NCBI RefSeq assembly: GCF_951230165.1 | Contig: NZ_CATNVB010000005.1 | Span: 23,672 to 87,671, forward strand | DNA length: 64,000 bases | DNA from: Lentilactobacillus sp. Marseille-Q4993 | GTDB lineage: Bacteria; Bacillota; Bacilli; Lactobacillales; Lactobacillaceae | Direction of reading: 5' to 3' | Shown: piece by piece, positions 48,686 to 58,138 of the stretch | Numbering within the stretch: position 1 is the stretch's first letter | Layout of the letters: each line of letters begins with the position of its first letter | Notes under the pieces: model-generated | What the model saw: the letters and a program-made list of their open reading frames with translations, nothing else | What the model was told of the DNA's origin: nothing | The model's database searches: none | Translations under genes and position numbers: made by a program

Positions 48686-50767
48686 CTATCCCTTAACAAT
48701 TAATTTATCAAGGTCTCCTAAGTGAAGAATCATCCGAGCAATAATCGTCAATTGACTAAGTCGGTTATTCTTTTTAGCTTCGTCCTTGTCCATAACCATC
48801 GTAGCGTCAAAGTATTCGTTGATAATGTCCTTTAGTCCTGCTAAATCGGTAAAGGCCTTATCCGCAGATTCAGAATAGAATCCGTCAACGATATCATTAA
48901 CCGCCTTATTTAACTTACCTTCCGAATCGTTATCAAACAATGACTCGTCTACAGATAGCTGTTGCCCACTAAAGTCAGCCTTAGTTGAAATTCTTTGAAC
49001 TCGAGTGAGTGATTCAACTACCGCTTTGAAGTTATCGTCATTCTTATGATCATTCAAACTTTCAGCCGAGTCAATGTTAAACAGAATATCAGTTGCTGAT
49101 CCGTTAGTAACCGCATCACTGATATCATAGCTGATACCATCATCATTCAAGAATTGTTTGATTCGATCCTTAAAGAAGCTAACGATATCATCAAACTCTG
49201 CTTTTTGATCAAAATTAGGAGCGACATTTTGCTTAGTTTCAAGGTCAACGACCGTATTCATCATCTCTTCAAGGTCAAAGTCCCACTTCTCATCAGCAAC
49301 AATTCTAACGATTCCTGAAGCTTGTCGTCTTAATGCATATGGATCATTAGAACCACTTGGAATCATCCCTGCTCCGAAGAAAGTCATGATTGAGTCTAAT
49401 TTATCCGCAATTGCAAGAACTGCTCCAACCTTAGTCTCGGGGAGAGCTGAATTTGCAGAGATTGGCATGTAGTGTTCACGAATGGCAGTAGCAACAGCCT
49501 CATTTTCGCCAAACAGCCGTGCGTACTTATCTCCCATTACCCCTTGAAGTTCAGCGAACTCGCCAACCATGCCAGTAACTAGGTCAAACTTGTAAATTTG
49601 GCTTGCTCGTTGCAAATCATTCTTCTGCTCATCATTAAATCCAAGATAATCTGCTAGTTGGCTACTAATAACGCCAACTCGTTGCATCTTTTCATACATA
49701 GTTGAAATCTTATCGTGGAAACTAACCTTCTTCAACTTATCAACGTAATCGTTGATGGTTAATTTTTGGTCCTCTTCGTAGAAGAACATTGCGTCTTCAA
49801 GTCTAGCCGTTAACACTTTTTCGTTACCGGCACTGACGTTTTCGATAAACTTATCATTACCGTTTCTAACTGAAACAAAATCTGGCAGTAACTTACCATT
49901 CTTATCGGTGACGTAGAAGAACCGTTGGTGATCACGCATCGAAGTAATCAGTACTTCATCAGGAATTTTAAGGTACTTTTCATCAAATTTACCAGAGAAA
50001 GCGGTTGGCCATTCAACTAAGTTATTAACCTCTTCAAGTAAGGCCTCATCAATGTTGATTGTCCAATTGTTTTTGGTAGCAATATCAGCAATTTGTTTTC
50101 TAATTAAGTCTTTTCGTTTGGTAGCATCAGCGATCACAAATTGCTCAGTCAACTTTTCCTCATATTCATCAGCATTTGGAATCTCAACTGATTTACCAAG
50201 GAAACGATGGCCGTTTGAAACTCGATCTGAAGTAACATCTAGGATAGATAGTGGAATCACTTTGTCATTCAGCAACGCAACAATCCACTTGATTGGTCGA
50301 ATATATTCAAATGAATACTCGCCCCACTTCATTAACGTTGGGAAAGTCATTGACTTAATCACTTGATCAAAGCCAGCCAAAATTTCTTCTACCGGTTTAC
50401 CAGCGATGTGCTTATCAACGTATACATAATCAACACCCTTAATTTCCTTAAAGGTGATGTCATCAACAGTTGCGCCTTGACCCCTAGTGAATCCGATTGC
50501 AGCTTTTGACCAATTACCATCGGCATCTTGAGCAATTTTTTTAGCGGGACCCTTAACTGACTTATCTATATCTGGTTGCTTTTCTCCGAGACCGTTGATT
50601 TTAAGAGTCAACCTTCGAGGAGTACTAAAAGTATCAATACTTTCAAAATCAATTCTTTCTTCCTTAAGGTAATCAGCTGCTCGTTTCTTAAATTGTTGAA
50701 TACTTGGAGTAACAACGTGAGCAGGCATTTCTTCAAGCCCGATTTCTAATAAAAAGTTCTTAGCCAT
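48686..50767 (-). CDS. glyS: Glycine--tRNA ligase beta subunit
   Basis: Beta chain of the two-subunit (alpha2beta2) bacterial glycyl-tRNA synthetase; it binds tRNA-Gly and has an anticodon-binding domain at the C-terminus. It has 693 residues. N-terminal LLEIGLEEMPAHVVTPS and the GEYSFEYIRPIKWIV segment are typical. Its ATG overlaps the stop of glyQ by one base (TAATG), so the chains are made in a coupled way. The only transcription signal for both is the T-box. Confidence 0.96.
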   Translation of the reverse strand: MAKNFLLEIGLEEMPAHVVTPSIQQFKKRAADYLKEERIDFESIDTFSTPRRLTLKINGLGEKQPDIDKSVKGPAKKIAQDADGNWSKAAIGFTRGQGATVDDITFKEIKGVDYVYVDKHIAGKPVEEILAGFDQVIKSMTFPTLMKWGEYSFEYIRPIKWIVALLNDKVIPLSILDVTSDRVSNGHRFLGKSVEIPNADEYEEKLTEQFVIADATKRKDLIRKQIADIATKNNWTINIDEALLEEVNNLVEWPTAFSGKFDEKYLKIPDEVLITSMRDHQRFFYVTDKNGKLLPDFVSVRNGNDKFIENVSAGNEKVLTARLEDAMFFYEEDQKLTINDYVDKLKKVSFHDKISTMYEKMQRVGVISSQLADYLGFNDEQKNDLQRASQIYKFDLVTGMVGEFAELQGVMGDKYARLFGENEAVATAIREHYMPISANSALPETKVGAVLAIADKLDSIMTFFGAGMIPSGSNDPYALRRQASGIVRIVADEKWDFDLEEMMNTVVDLETKQNVAPNFDQKAEFDDIVSFFKDRIKQFLNDDGISYDISDAVTNGSATDILFNIDSAESLNDHKNDDNFKAVVESLTRVQRISTKADFSGQQLSVDESLFDNDSEGKLNKAVNDIVDGFYSESADKAFTDLAGLKDIINEYFDATMVMDKDEAKKNNRLSQLTIIARMILHLGDLDKLIVKG

Positions 50768-51690
50768 TATTTATCCTCCTCGTCTTTCAATAATTCTTGG
50801 CGTTTAGCTTCGTCTTTGATTAGTGGGAAACCAAGCTTCTTTCGTTCTTCAACGAATTCCTTGGCAACCGCTCTTGCCATATTTCTGATTCTTGATAAGA
50901 AACCAGCCCGTTCAGTAACTGATACGGCACCACGAGCATCAAGCAAATTGAATGTATGACTACATTTAAGAATGTAGTCATAAGCTGGATGAACTAAATT
51001 CATATCGAGTAACCGCTTAGCCTCTTTTTCATATGAATCAAAGAAACTCATAAGCATTTCCTGATTACTTTCCTCAAAACTATACTTTGAGTGCTCAAAT
51101 TCTGGTTCCTTGAAGATATCACCATACTTAACCCCATCAGACCATTCTAGGTCAAACACAGAGTTAACGTTTTGAATATAAGATGAAAGTCTCTCTAGTC
51201 CGTAGGTAATTTCAGATGCGACAGGATCCATCTCAAGACCACCAACGATTTGGAAATAAGTAAACTGGGTGATTTCCATCCCGTCTAGCCAAACTTCCCA
51301 ACCAACACCGGCACAACCCATTGATGGGTTCTCCCAGTTATCTTCAACAAATCGGATATCATGTTCTAGGGGATCAATACCCAATTCTTTTAAACTACCT
51401 AGGTAAAGCTCTTGGATGTTTTCTGGAGATGGTTTCATAATTACTTGGAATTGATGATGTTGATACAACCGATTGGGGTTTTCACCATACCGACCATCCG
51501 CAGGCCTTCTTGATGGTTCAATGTAGGCGGCGTTCCAAGGTTCTGGCCCGACGGCTCTTAAAAAGGTGTATGGGCTCATTGTTCCGGCCCCCTTTTCGGT
51601 ATCGTAGGCTTGCATCAACATGCAGCCCTGGGCTGACCAATATTGTTGTAAACGCAAAATAATTTGTTGAACTGATAAACTTTCAGTCAT
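50767..51690 (-). CDS. glyQ: Glycine--tRNA ligase alpha subunit
   Basis: Catalytic chain of the heterotetrameric glycyl-tRNA synthetase (class II). It has 307 residues. Motif-like blocks are [38 protein letters not shown] and [17 protein letters not shown] (shown in part). A GGAGG ribosome site precedes ATG 51690. It is first in the glyQ-glyS unit, which is induced by uncharged tRNA-Gly through the T-box. Confidence 0.97.
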   Translation of the reverse strand: MTESLSVQQIILRLQQYWSAQGCMLMQAYDTEKGAGTMSPYTFLRAVGPEPWNAAYIEPSRRPADGRYGENPNRLYQHHQFQVIMKPSPENIQELYLGSLKELGIDPLEHDIRFVEDNWENPSMGCAGVGWEVWLDGMEITQFTYFQIVGGLEMDPVASEITYGLERLSSYIQNVNSVFDLEWSDGVKYGDIFKEPEFEHSKYSFEESNQEMLMSFFDSYEKEAKRLLDMNLVHPAYDYILKCSHTFNLLDARGAVSVTERAGFLSRIRNMARAVAKEFVEERKKLGFPLIKDEAKRQELLKDEEDK

Positions 51691-51708
51691 CTTTAATTTC
51701 CTCCTAAG

Positions 51709-51925
51709 AAAAAAGCCCCTATGCTTGAATAGACTACCTCATCAGTAATCTTCAAACATAGGGACGAATAATTCGCGGTTCCACCCTACTTCTGACAAAC
51801 GTCAGCGCTTAATTACATAGCTCAGAGAGTGCCAACGGAACAAACGGTTTTGGTCAGCTTTCACCATCCCGACCTCGTTGAAAAAACCAGTCATTCCTAA
51901 TCTCTCGTCAACGCTAAATATTAAA
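51709..51925 (-). ncRNA. Glycine T-box leader
   Basis: The T-box sequence AGGGTGGAACCGCG is at 51787-51774. The terminator stem TTCAAGCATAGGGGC with seven-base T run is at 51729-51709, pairing with GTCCCTATGTTTGAA at 51765-51751. In stem I the codon GGC followed by A (51833-51831) fits the glycine specifier, close to CTCTC, which pairs with GAGAG at 51906-51902. When uncharged tRNA-Gly binds, the antiterminator forms and glyQS is transcribed. Confidence 0.94.
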
Positions 51926-51935
51926 TTCAAAATTA

Positions 51936-51964
51936 ATCATAGTTTAAGAACCCCCGAATGTCAA
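51936..51964 (-). promoter_or_regulatory. Promoter of the T-box / glyQS unit
   Basis: Minus-strand consensus TTGACA (51964-51959), 17-base spacer, TATGAT (51941-51936), just after the recO stop. Confidence 0.9.
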
Positions 51965-51971
51965 CGGGGCA

Positions 51972-52730
51972 CTACAGTTTAAACTTACCAAGTTGATCAA
52001 GAAACTTCTTGCTTTTTGGATAAATTCCAACCGTTTCACTATAGATTTTATCAATGACTAACCTTAAGTTCTTCTTCGTGTCATCAGAAACGTCAATCGT
52101 TCCCAATTTATTCAAATCAACTACTGAGAACAATCTGAGTAGGTAAATCGTCTTTGCCGGCAAATGCATCCGATAACGATCCAACTGCCAGTGATTTGAA
52201 CACAAAAGGCCACCATAGGCCTCAGAATAGTCAAACGGCAAGTCTGTCCGATGACAAACGGCACAATCTCGCCAGTCCGGCTCAACGCCAAAGCTTGATA
52301 GTAATTGAACCTCAAAGATATTAGTAATTATTTCAGAATCATATCCACTATCAATTAACTTGAGCCCTGTGAGTAGCTTACTGTACCACTCTGGCTGAGG
52401 GACCCCGTCCGGAAAAGCCATGTCAATCAGCGACATAATATACGTCGCGTATGCATTTCTAGTGATATCTTCAGCGATATTTTGAAACATCCTGTAACTT
52501 TTAGGGTCACCTATGTATGAAAGGCCAGAATCCCGAATGTCTCCGGTATACTCACCGGTGGTAAACGGCATAATTGCAGCTCTCATTTTAAATTTTGGTC
52601 GTTTAGCTCCCCTAACAAAAAACATCTTTTTGCCAAACTGCTTAGTTAAGAATTTAACCAGCAAATCGTTATCACGATAGGGTTTAGTGTACAAAATAAT
52701 TCCACTAAAATCGGTAATCTTACCCTTCAT
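51972..52730 (-). CDS. recO: DNA repair protein RecO
   Basis: Mediator that helps RecA displace SSB from single-stranded DNA in the RecFOR pathway. It has 252 residues with an N-terminal OB fold (about 1-80, KGKITDFSGIILYTKPYRDN) and a helical C-terminal domain with a cysteine pair site: DCAVCHR and LCSNH. Last gene of the yqeY-phoH-ybeY-dgkA-era run, 14 bases after the unrecognised gene. Confidence 0.94.
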   Translation of the reverse strand: MKGKITDFSGIILYTKPYRDNDLLVKFLTKQFGKKMFFVRGAKRPKFKMRAAIMPFTTGEYTGDIRDSGLSYIGDPKSYRMFQNIAEDITRNAYATYIMSLIDMAFPDGVPQPEWYSKLLTGLKLIDSGYDSEIITNIFEVQLLSSFGVEPDWRDCAVCHRTDLPFDYSEAYGGLLCSNHWQLDRYRMHLPAKTIYLLRLFSVVDLNKLGTIDVSDDTKKNLRLVIDKIYSETVGIYPKSKKFLDQLGKFKL

Positions 52731-52744
52731 AAATCAACCTCTAA

Positions 52745-53521
52745 TCACTTAACGACCGTATACTCATCAATTGTCTTACCGTTCTTATCCTTTAAAACAA
52801 GCCAGCTGTTGGTCCCAGCATAGTAAAGAAACGAGCCAACTTCATTGACGCTCTTCAGAATAACATCTTCGCTGGTCACAAAATCAGTAATCTGTTGTTC
52901 ATGTTCCTGTCTAAGTTGGTTACCAAACTTAACTGCGATTCCAATTGACCCATCTTTATTTAACGGAACGTCTTGGCGTAACTTGGCGCCAGCAATAATC
53001 TTCATTTGATTTCGTTTTACCCACTTAACCTCAGCGACTGCATTTTCGTAGTTAACAAAGAAACTGATGTCACTGATTTCTTTGCGCCATCTGTGTTGCG
53101 CTTTTGCGGGTTTTCGTTTTGGCTTTTCGAGAAGGATCCCGAACATAGCCATTACTTTCAATAACCCAGATCCGACATTATTCACCGGCATCTCCATGTT
53201 TGTAGGAACTTTGGTATCAGCAAAATCCCTAACAATATTAATTTTGCCATCCTCCAGAGTTTGCGCCAAAAAACGAGCCAAATAAATAGGCTCGAAATCA
53301 AAAGAATCCGTCTTAACGGTGATTGTCCGACTAAACTTAAACTCTGGCTGAAATTCGCCATTTCCAACAGAGATAGCAACTGGTGTCATTCCATCAACAA
53401 GAATAACAATATCATTGGAATTAATCTGCGAATCAGCAACGCCATCAGTAATTCGTAAATTATAGTCACCATTGATATTGATAACTTCATCCGTAATTTC
53501 TACTGATAAATTGATTGTCAT
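52745..53521 (-). CDS. Unrecognised 258-residue protein between era and recO
   Basis: I do not recognise the protein as a whole. It is soluble with no signal or membrane segment. The N-terminal 90 residues look strand-rich (ITVKTDSFDFEPIYLARFLA). A basic linker (KPKRKPAKAQHRW) is at about 137-150. The last ~100 residues (MKIIAGAKLRQDVP ... LRQEHEQQI ... NSWLVLKDKNGKTIDEY) have the layout of a DUF4357 domain, a small module found in nuclease- and restriction-related proteins; this is a pattern match only. It sits 20 bases after era and 14 before recO, in a block that in many relatives has era and recO adjacent. ATG 53521 is a weakly supported start. Confidence 0.65.
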   Translation of the reverse strand: MTINLSVEITDEVININGDYNLRITDGVADSQINSNDIVILVDGMTPVAISVGNGEFQPEFKFSRTITVKTDSFDFEPIYLARFLAQTLEDGKINIVRDFADTKVPTNMEMPVNNVGSGLLKVMAMFGILLEKPKRKPAKAQHRWRKEISDISFFVNYENAVAEVKWVKRNQMKIIAGAKLRQDVPLNKDGSIGIAVKFGNQLRQEHEQQITDFVTSEDVILKSVNEVGSFLYYAGTNSWLVLKDKNGKTIDEYTVVK

Positions 53522-53541
53522 TGCTAACTGCCACCTTTTGG

Positions 53542-54444
53542 TTAGTAATTATCTTTACGATAACCATACGATTGGAGAAGCGAACTCTTGTCCCGCCACT
53601 TTGGTTGAACTTTTACCCAAAGTTCAAGAAAGACTTTATTACCAGTTAGATTTTCAATGTCTTTTCTGGCATAAGTCCCAATTTTCTTAAGCATTGAGCC
53701 ACCCTTACCAATTACAATTGCCTTTTGACCGTCCCGCTCAACAATAATTGTTGCAGAAATATGAAGCCGGTCGTTATCGTTCTTGATACTCTCAACGTAA
53801 ACCGCCGTTGCAGTTGGAATCTCTTGCCTAGTCAACTGAAAAACCTTCTCACGAATCAATTCTGAGATAACAAATCGTTCTGGGTGATCTGTTATTTGAT
53901 CAGCTGGGTAGTATTGAGGACCCTCTGGCAGTTCAGCAATTAGGGTATCAACTAACTGGGGAACATTGTTACCTTCAAGTGCAGAAATTGGGAAAGCTTC
54001 TTTGAATGGCAATGCAGCCTTGTACTGTTCAATGACAGACAAAACATCGTCCGGAGAAATCTGATCAATTTTGTTGATTATCAGATAAATTGGCTTATCA
54101 ACTTCCTTAAGGCGCTCAATAATAAAATTGTCACCTGCTCCCCGTCTCTCCGTGGCATTAACCATGAAAAGAACTGCATCCACCTCTTTTAGAGCTGAGA
54201 GAGCAGAATCAACCATAAAATTGCCTAGCTCATCCTTGGGCTTATGAACACCCGGAGTATCAATAAAGACGATTTGAGCATCATCGTTCGTGAAAACTCC
54301 TTGGATTTTATTTCTAGTTGTTTGAGCTTTATCACTCATAATAGCGACCTTAGCTCCGACAACTCTGTTTAAGAACGTTGATTTTCCAACGTTTGGTCGA
54401 CCAACAATTGCTACGAACCCTGACCTAAATTCTTTATTTTCCAT
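53542..54444 (-). CDS. era: GTPase Era
   Basis: Binds the 3' end of 16S rRNA and assists 30S maturation. It has 300 residues. G domain motifs are [25 protein letters not shown] and NKIDQI; the C-terminal KH domain contains [14 protein letters not shown]. It starts with ATG 54444 ten bases after dgkA, in the ybeY-dgkA-era order conserved across Firmicutes. Confidence 0.97.
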   Translation of the reverse strand: MENKEFRSGFVAIVGRPNVGKSTFLNRVVGAKVAIMSDKAQTTRNKIQGVFTNDDAQIVFIDTPGVHKPKDELGNFMVDSALSALKEVDAVLFMVNATERRGAGDNFIIERLKEVDKPIYLIINKIDQISPDDVLSVIEQYKAALPFKEAFPISALEGNNVPQLVDTLIAELPEGPQYYPADQITDHPERFVISELIREKVFQLTRQEIPTATAVYVESIKNDNDRLHISATIIVERDGQKAIVIGKGGSMLKKIGTYARKDIENLTGNKVFLELWVKVQPKWRDKSSLLQSYGYRKDNY

Positions 54445-54453
54445 CTTTTCCCC

Positions 54454-54849
54454 TTATCTAAGCAAATCTATAATTCTAGGTATGAATATCAAACAACCAA
54501 TGATAAAAGCGAAGAATGCAGACAACAATACACCACCAGCACCAATGTCCTTTGCCCGTTTAGCCAGTGAATCGTACTTATTGCCGACTATCAAATCAAC
54601 CACGTTTTCAACTATGGTGTTCAGAACTTCAGACCCCATCACTGAGAAGAATGACGCAATCAGCCACATCCATTCATTGATCTTGATTTGAAAAACTAAC
54701 CCCATAGCTAACATAAATAACGAAATAAAGATATCAAACCGAAAATTTCGCTCTTCTTTTATAAGCCGACCGATTCCAGCAACAGCATGGCCTAATGATT
54801 GAGTGAAGCGTTTGTTCTTACCGACTTGGCGTTTATCTTTTGAGGCCAT
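54454..54849 (-). CDS. dgkA: Undecaprenol/diacylglycerol kinase (DgkA family)
   Basis: Small membrane kinase of 131 residues with three predicted membrane helices (about 44-62, 66-82 and 105-125). The family motif ASFFSVMGSEVLNTIVENVVD has the catalytic Glu and Asn residues. Gram-positive members act on undecaprenol, supplying lipid carrier for the cell wall. The start overlaps ybeY by 17 bases. Confidence 0.9.
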   Translation of the reverse strand: MASKDKRQVGKNKRFTQSLGHAVAGIGRLIKEERNFRFDIFISLFMLAMGLVFQIKINEWMWLIASFFSVMGSEVLNTIVENVVDLIVGNKYDSLAKRAKDIGAGGVLLSAFFAFIIGCLIFIPRIIDLLR

Positions 54850-55315
54850 AGGCGTTTAAAATTTCCTTTTGCAAAGGGAACATCACATCGGCGTCCTCTT
54901 TCTTCATATGATCATAACCATTCAAATGAAGAAAACCATGAACTACAAGAAAGCCTAATTCACGCTGGAATGAGTGCTCTAGGTAATCTGCTTGCTCCGT
55001 AACTTTGTCAACTGACACAAAAATATCGCCAATATTTTCAGGAATCTCATCAGCCATATCCTCATCCAAAACAATTGGAAAATCGTCGTCTGAGTCATCC
55101 TCAATTGCAAAACTAATTACATCGGTTGGCCGATCAACATTCCGGTACTCCCGATTGATTCGCTGAATTTCATCGTTGTTTACCAAAGTTACTGACATTT
55201 CGGCATTATCCTTCAAATGAATATACGAACCCGCAAAATTAAGCACGTCTCGAATAAGCTTAATATCTTCCTCTGAAACTTTATCTGTTGTTTTATCGTA
55301 AATCTCTAAGTCCAT
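54833..55315 (-). CDS. ybeY: Endoribonuclease YbeY
   Basis: Zinc-dependent endoribonuclease involved in 16S rRNA maturation and ribosome quality control. It has 160 residues; the metal-binding motif HGFLHLNGYDH (H-x3-H-x5-H) lies at about residues 125-135. It is between phoH and dgkA, the usual partner order, with 15 bases to phoH. Confidence 0.95.
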   Translation of the reverse strand: MDLEIYDKTTDKVSEEDIKLIRDVLNFAGSYIHLKDNAEMSVTLVNNDEIQRINREYRNVDRPTDVISFAIEDDSDDDFPIVLDEDMADEIPENIGDIFVSVDKVTEQADYLEHSFQRELGFLVVHGFLHLNGYDHMKKEDADVMFPLQKEILNAYGLKR

Positions 55316-55329
55316 TGAATACTCCCGAA

Positions 55330-56298
55330 TTATAGTGAATTAGCATCATATGCATTGATAATTTTTGAAACGACAGGATGCCGCACAACGTCTTTGGAAC
55401 TAAAGTTAACAAACTCAATCTGGTCAATGTTTTGTAAGATTCCTTGAGCTGAAACCAAACCGCTCTTCGCATGGCGAGGTAAATCAATCTGGGAAATATC
55501 ACCATTGACGATCATCTTTGACCCAAATCCTAACCGCGTTAAAAACATCTTCATTTGAGAGCTTGTTGTGTTTTGGGCTTCGTCTAGAATAACAAACGCA
55601 TTGTCCAGTGTCCGACCTCTCATGTACGCTAATGGGGCAATTTCAATGATTCCCCGATCCATTAGTCTCTCAGTATGTTCTGACCCTAGAATAGCATGTA
55701 AGGCGTCATAAATGGGTCTTAGGTAAGGATCCACCTTATCCTTCAAGTCACCAGGTAAGAAACCGAGACTTTCGCCTGCTTCAACGGCGGGTCTTGTAAG
55801 AACGATTCGGTCAACGATTCCCTTCTTGTAAGCAGCAATTGCCATTACCACCGCAAGATAGGTCTTACCTGTTCCGGCGGGACCAATTCCAAACACGATG
55901 TCGTGGTTACGAATAGCTTGAACATATTGTCGTTGGCCGAAGGTTTTAACCCGGACAGCTCTATTCTTAGCATCCTTTATCAATACCTGATCATAAAGAT
56001 CACTAAAATATTCAAGCGTTCCATTTTCTGCCATGTTCAAAGCACTAACGAAATCACTTGAATTGATACTAATTCCCTTTTCAATCAAATTAAGAATGTT
56101 TTCAAGAATGGTAATCGTCGTATCAACACTGGTTTCCTTTTCGCCAGACACCTTCAATGAGTTACCAAAAACATTGATAGACACATCCAGACCAGCTTCA
56201 AGAATGCCAATAAATTCATCTTGGGCACCCACTATCATTGCCAAGTGATTTTGATCAGACACGATAAACTCTTTTGTATTTTTCAGTTCTTCTGCCAA
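55330..56298 (-). CDS. phoH: PhoH-like ATPase
   Basis: Cytoplasmic P-loop ATPase linked with YbeY in RNA metabolism. It has 322 residues. Walker A GIGPAGTGKTYLAV and Walker B VILDEAQNTTSSQMKMFLTR are clear. An N-terminal KH-like region precedes the ATPase domain. The start ATG 56298 has GGAG upstream. It follows yqeY. Confidence 0.94.
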   Translation of the reverse strand: MAEELKNTKEFIVSDQNHLAMIVGAQDEFIGILEAGLDVSINVFGNSLKVSGEKETSVDTTITILENILNLIEKGISINSSDFVSALNMAENGTLEYFSDLYDQVLIKDAKNRAVRVKTFGQRQYVQAIRNHDIVFGIGPAGTGKTYLAVVMAIAAYKKGIVDRIVLTRPAVEAGESLGFLPGDLKDKVDPYLRPIYDALHAILGSEHTERLMDRGIIEIAPLAYMRGRTLDNAFVILDEAQNTTSSQMKMFLTRLGFGSKMIVNGDISQIDLPRHAKSGLVSAQGILQNIDQIEFVNFSSKDVVRHPVVSKIINAYDANSL

Positions 56299-56321
56299 GT
56301 ACGGAATTACTCCTTTGCTTA

Positions 56322-56771
56322 TTATTTAGAAAGTTGAGCCTTTACAAACTTATTAACAACACTACCGTCTGCTTGACCCTTTACTTTAGGCATAATTGCT
56401 TTCATAACGTTACCAAAATCAGCCATTGATTCGGCACCAACTTCGGCAATCGTTTCCTTAACGATATCTTCAACTTCAGATTCGGACAATTGTTTAGGTG
56501 CATATCCTTCGACTATGGCTAATTTTTCTTTTTGGCCACTTACTAAGTCATCACGGCCAGCCTTTTCAAACTCATCAATTGACTCGTGCTGTTGCTTTAA
56601 TTCACGAGAAATAATTTCTGTAATTTGAGCATCGGTTAACTTTTCATTGCCATTTTCAACTTCAGCGTTAGTAATTTGGGATTTTAATCCACGAATTACC
56701 CCTAATTTAATTTTATCTTTTGCCTTCATTGCTTCTTTTAAATCTGAATTTAGTTGATCATAAAGACTCAT
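56322..56771 (-). CDS. yqeY: YqeY-family GatB-like protein
   Basis: A 149-residue helical protein related to the C-terminal tail domain of the GatB amidotransferase subunit. The hallmark is KEAMKAKDKIKLGVIRGLKS and the GNVMKAIMPKVKGQADGS block. A role in tRNA-linked metabolism is assumed for the family, not shown here. Start 56771 is preferred for GAGGAAG upstream. It lies between rpsU and phoH, as in Bacillus. Confidence 0.9.
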   Translation of the reverse strand: MSLYDQLNSDLKEAMKAKDKIKLGVIRGLKSQITNAEVENGNEKLTDAQITEIISRELKQQHESIDEFEKAGRDDLVSGQKEKLAIVEGYAPKQLSESEVEDIVKETIAEVGAESMADFGNVMKAIMPKVKGQADGSVVNKFVKAQLSK

Positions 56772-56813
56772 TGTTATACTTCCTCTTTTCATTTATATGT
56801 GAATTTTACCATT

Positions 56814-56851
56814 AAAAAACTGCGCTTACCAGAAGGCAGGCGATTTTTCAG
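56814..56851 (-). terminator. Second hairpin between rpsU and yqeY
   Basis: Minus-strand CTG...CGC..GCC / GG...GCG.CAG hairpin followed by six Ts. It could be a tandem terminator for rpsU or a leader structure for yqeY. Pairing is imperfect. Confidence 0.4.
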
Positions 56852-56878
56852 TTGTTAATACTTACAAGCAAAAGAAAA

Positions 56879-56916
56879 AGCAAGTCAGTGTCGATATTCG
56901 ACATTGATCTTGCTTC
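56879..56916 (-). terminator. Terminator of rpsU
   Basis: Minus-strand AAGCAAGATCAATGTCGA / TCGACACTGACTTGCTT (few mismatches), with TTTTTCTTTT after it. Confidence 0.8.
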
Positions 56917-56957
56917 TGGAATAGAATTGGCTGAACCGCATTCTAATTCATATATGC

Positions 56958-57149
56958 TTAGAAACGGCGCTTCTTCTTGTTGTTACGCTTACGTGCCGCC
57001 TCAGACTTTAACTTACGCTTAACACTTGGTTTTTCATAAAATTCTCGTTTACGATATTCTTGTAGTGTACCGCTTTTAGAAACTGTACGTTTGAAGCGTC
57101 GAAGAGCATCATCAAGAGACTCGTTTTTACGAACGACTGTCTTTGCCAT
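56958..57149 (-). CDS. rpsU: 30S ribosomal protein S21
   Basis: Small, very basic ribosomal protein near the anti-Shine-Dalgarno end of 16S rRNA. It has 63 residues: [19 protein letters not shown], then [13 protein letters not shown] and a basic tail [11 protein letters not shown]. This tail makes it slightly longer than the ~58-residue Bacillus form. Start 57149 has GGGAGGGA upstream. A near-consensus promoter and its own terminator fit high expression. Confidence 0.96.
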   Translation of the reverse strand: MAKTVVRKNESLDDALRRFKRTVSKSGTLQEYRKREFYEKPSVKRKLKSEAARKRNNKKKRRF

Positions 57150-57223
57150 ATGAAATTCCCTCCCTCCGAGCTCAAAGTATCCCTTATTTGATATTTGCAA
57201 AATACCAAAACGGTTCGAGAATA

Positions 57224-57252
57224 ATTATACATATTTAAACAAAAATCGTCAA
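57224..57252 (-). promoter_or_regulatory. rpsU promoter
   Basis: Minus-strand TTGACG (57252-57247), 17-base spacer, TATAAT (57229-57224), 75 bases before the gene. Confidence 0.88.
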
Positions 57253-57313
57253 TCGTTTAGCGAAAAAATTCACACGTGTTAATATTTAAGTATCAAGTTA
57301 AGGAGAATAGAAT

Positions 57314-58138
57314 ATGAGTAAAAAAATCAACATATACGTAATATCAGATTCATCAGGGGGAACCGCTCAAACGCTTGCTCAGACTGCGATGTCACAGTTC
57401 CCAGATTTGATTGCTGAGATAAAAAGGTACCCCTTTGTCCAAACCGAATCAATTTTAACTGGGATATTAAAAATTGCCAAAGAAAATAATGCAATGATCT
57501 TTCACACCTTGGTAGCAACGGAGTTAAGCCAACAAGTAAAAGATTTTTGCGAAAATAATAATTTATTTCAATTCGACTGTATCCAAGGGCCAATGAATAT
57601 GATTGCCAAGCTCGGTCAAGAAACACCCGCCCACGTGCCTGGCTTGGTTCATGACCTCAACGAGAATTACTTTGAGCGCATTTCTTCGATTGAGTTTGCA
57701 GTTGAAAACGATGATGGTAAAAACACTAAGGGATTGCTTCAGGCTGATGTAGTTCTCCTAGGGGTATCCAGAACCTCAAAAACGCCCCTGTCGCTGTATA
57801 TGGCCAATTCAAACATCAAAGTGGCCAATCTACCAATCGGGCCTACAATGCAAGTTCCTGAGGAATTAGACGAGGTCAATCCTGATAAAATTATCGGCTT
57901 GATCAATACACCCGAAAAACTAAGTCGAATTAGAAAGCAAAGAATGCTATCGTACGGTTTAGATGCCAACACGCCTTATTCTGACCCGGAGAACATCAAA
58001 AAAGAGCTTGACTACGCAAAGAAACTTTACCGCAAGCTCGGATGTCTAACTATTAATGTATCTAACAAATCGATTGAGGAAACCGCAACGATTATTCTTG
58101 AAAGCCTCAATTTGGATGAAACAGAGGTTGATGGCTAA
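57314..58138 (+). CDS. Pyruvate, phosphate dikinase regulatory protein
   Basis: Bifunctional DUF299 serine/threonine kinase and phosphotransferase that phosphorylates and reactivates pyruvate phosphate dikinase (PPDK), or the related PEP synthetase, using ADP. It has 274 residues. Signatures are [12 protein letters not shown] at the start and the P-loop-like [15 protein letters not shown] at about residue 152. AAGGAGAATAG precedes ATG 57314. No PPDK gene is in the window. The 3' end overlaps that of the convergent nfo by four bases. Confidence 0.9.
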   Translation: MSKKINIYVISDSSGGTAQTLAQTAMSQFPDLIAEIKRYPFVQTESILTGILKIAKENNAMIFHTLVATELSQQVKDFCENNNLFQFDCIQGPMNMIAKLGQETPAHVPGLVHDLNENYFERISSIEFAVENDDGKNTKGLLQADVVLLGVSRTSKTPLSLYMANSNIKVANLPIGPTMQVPEELDEVNPDKIIGLINTPEKLSRIRKQRMLSYGLDANTPYSDPENIKKELDYAKKLYRKLGCLTINVSNKSIEETATIILESLNLDETEVDG

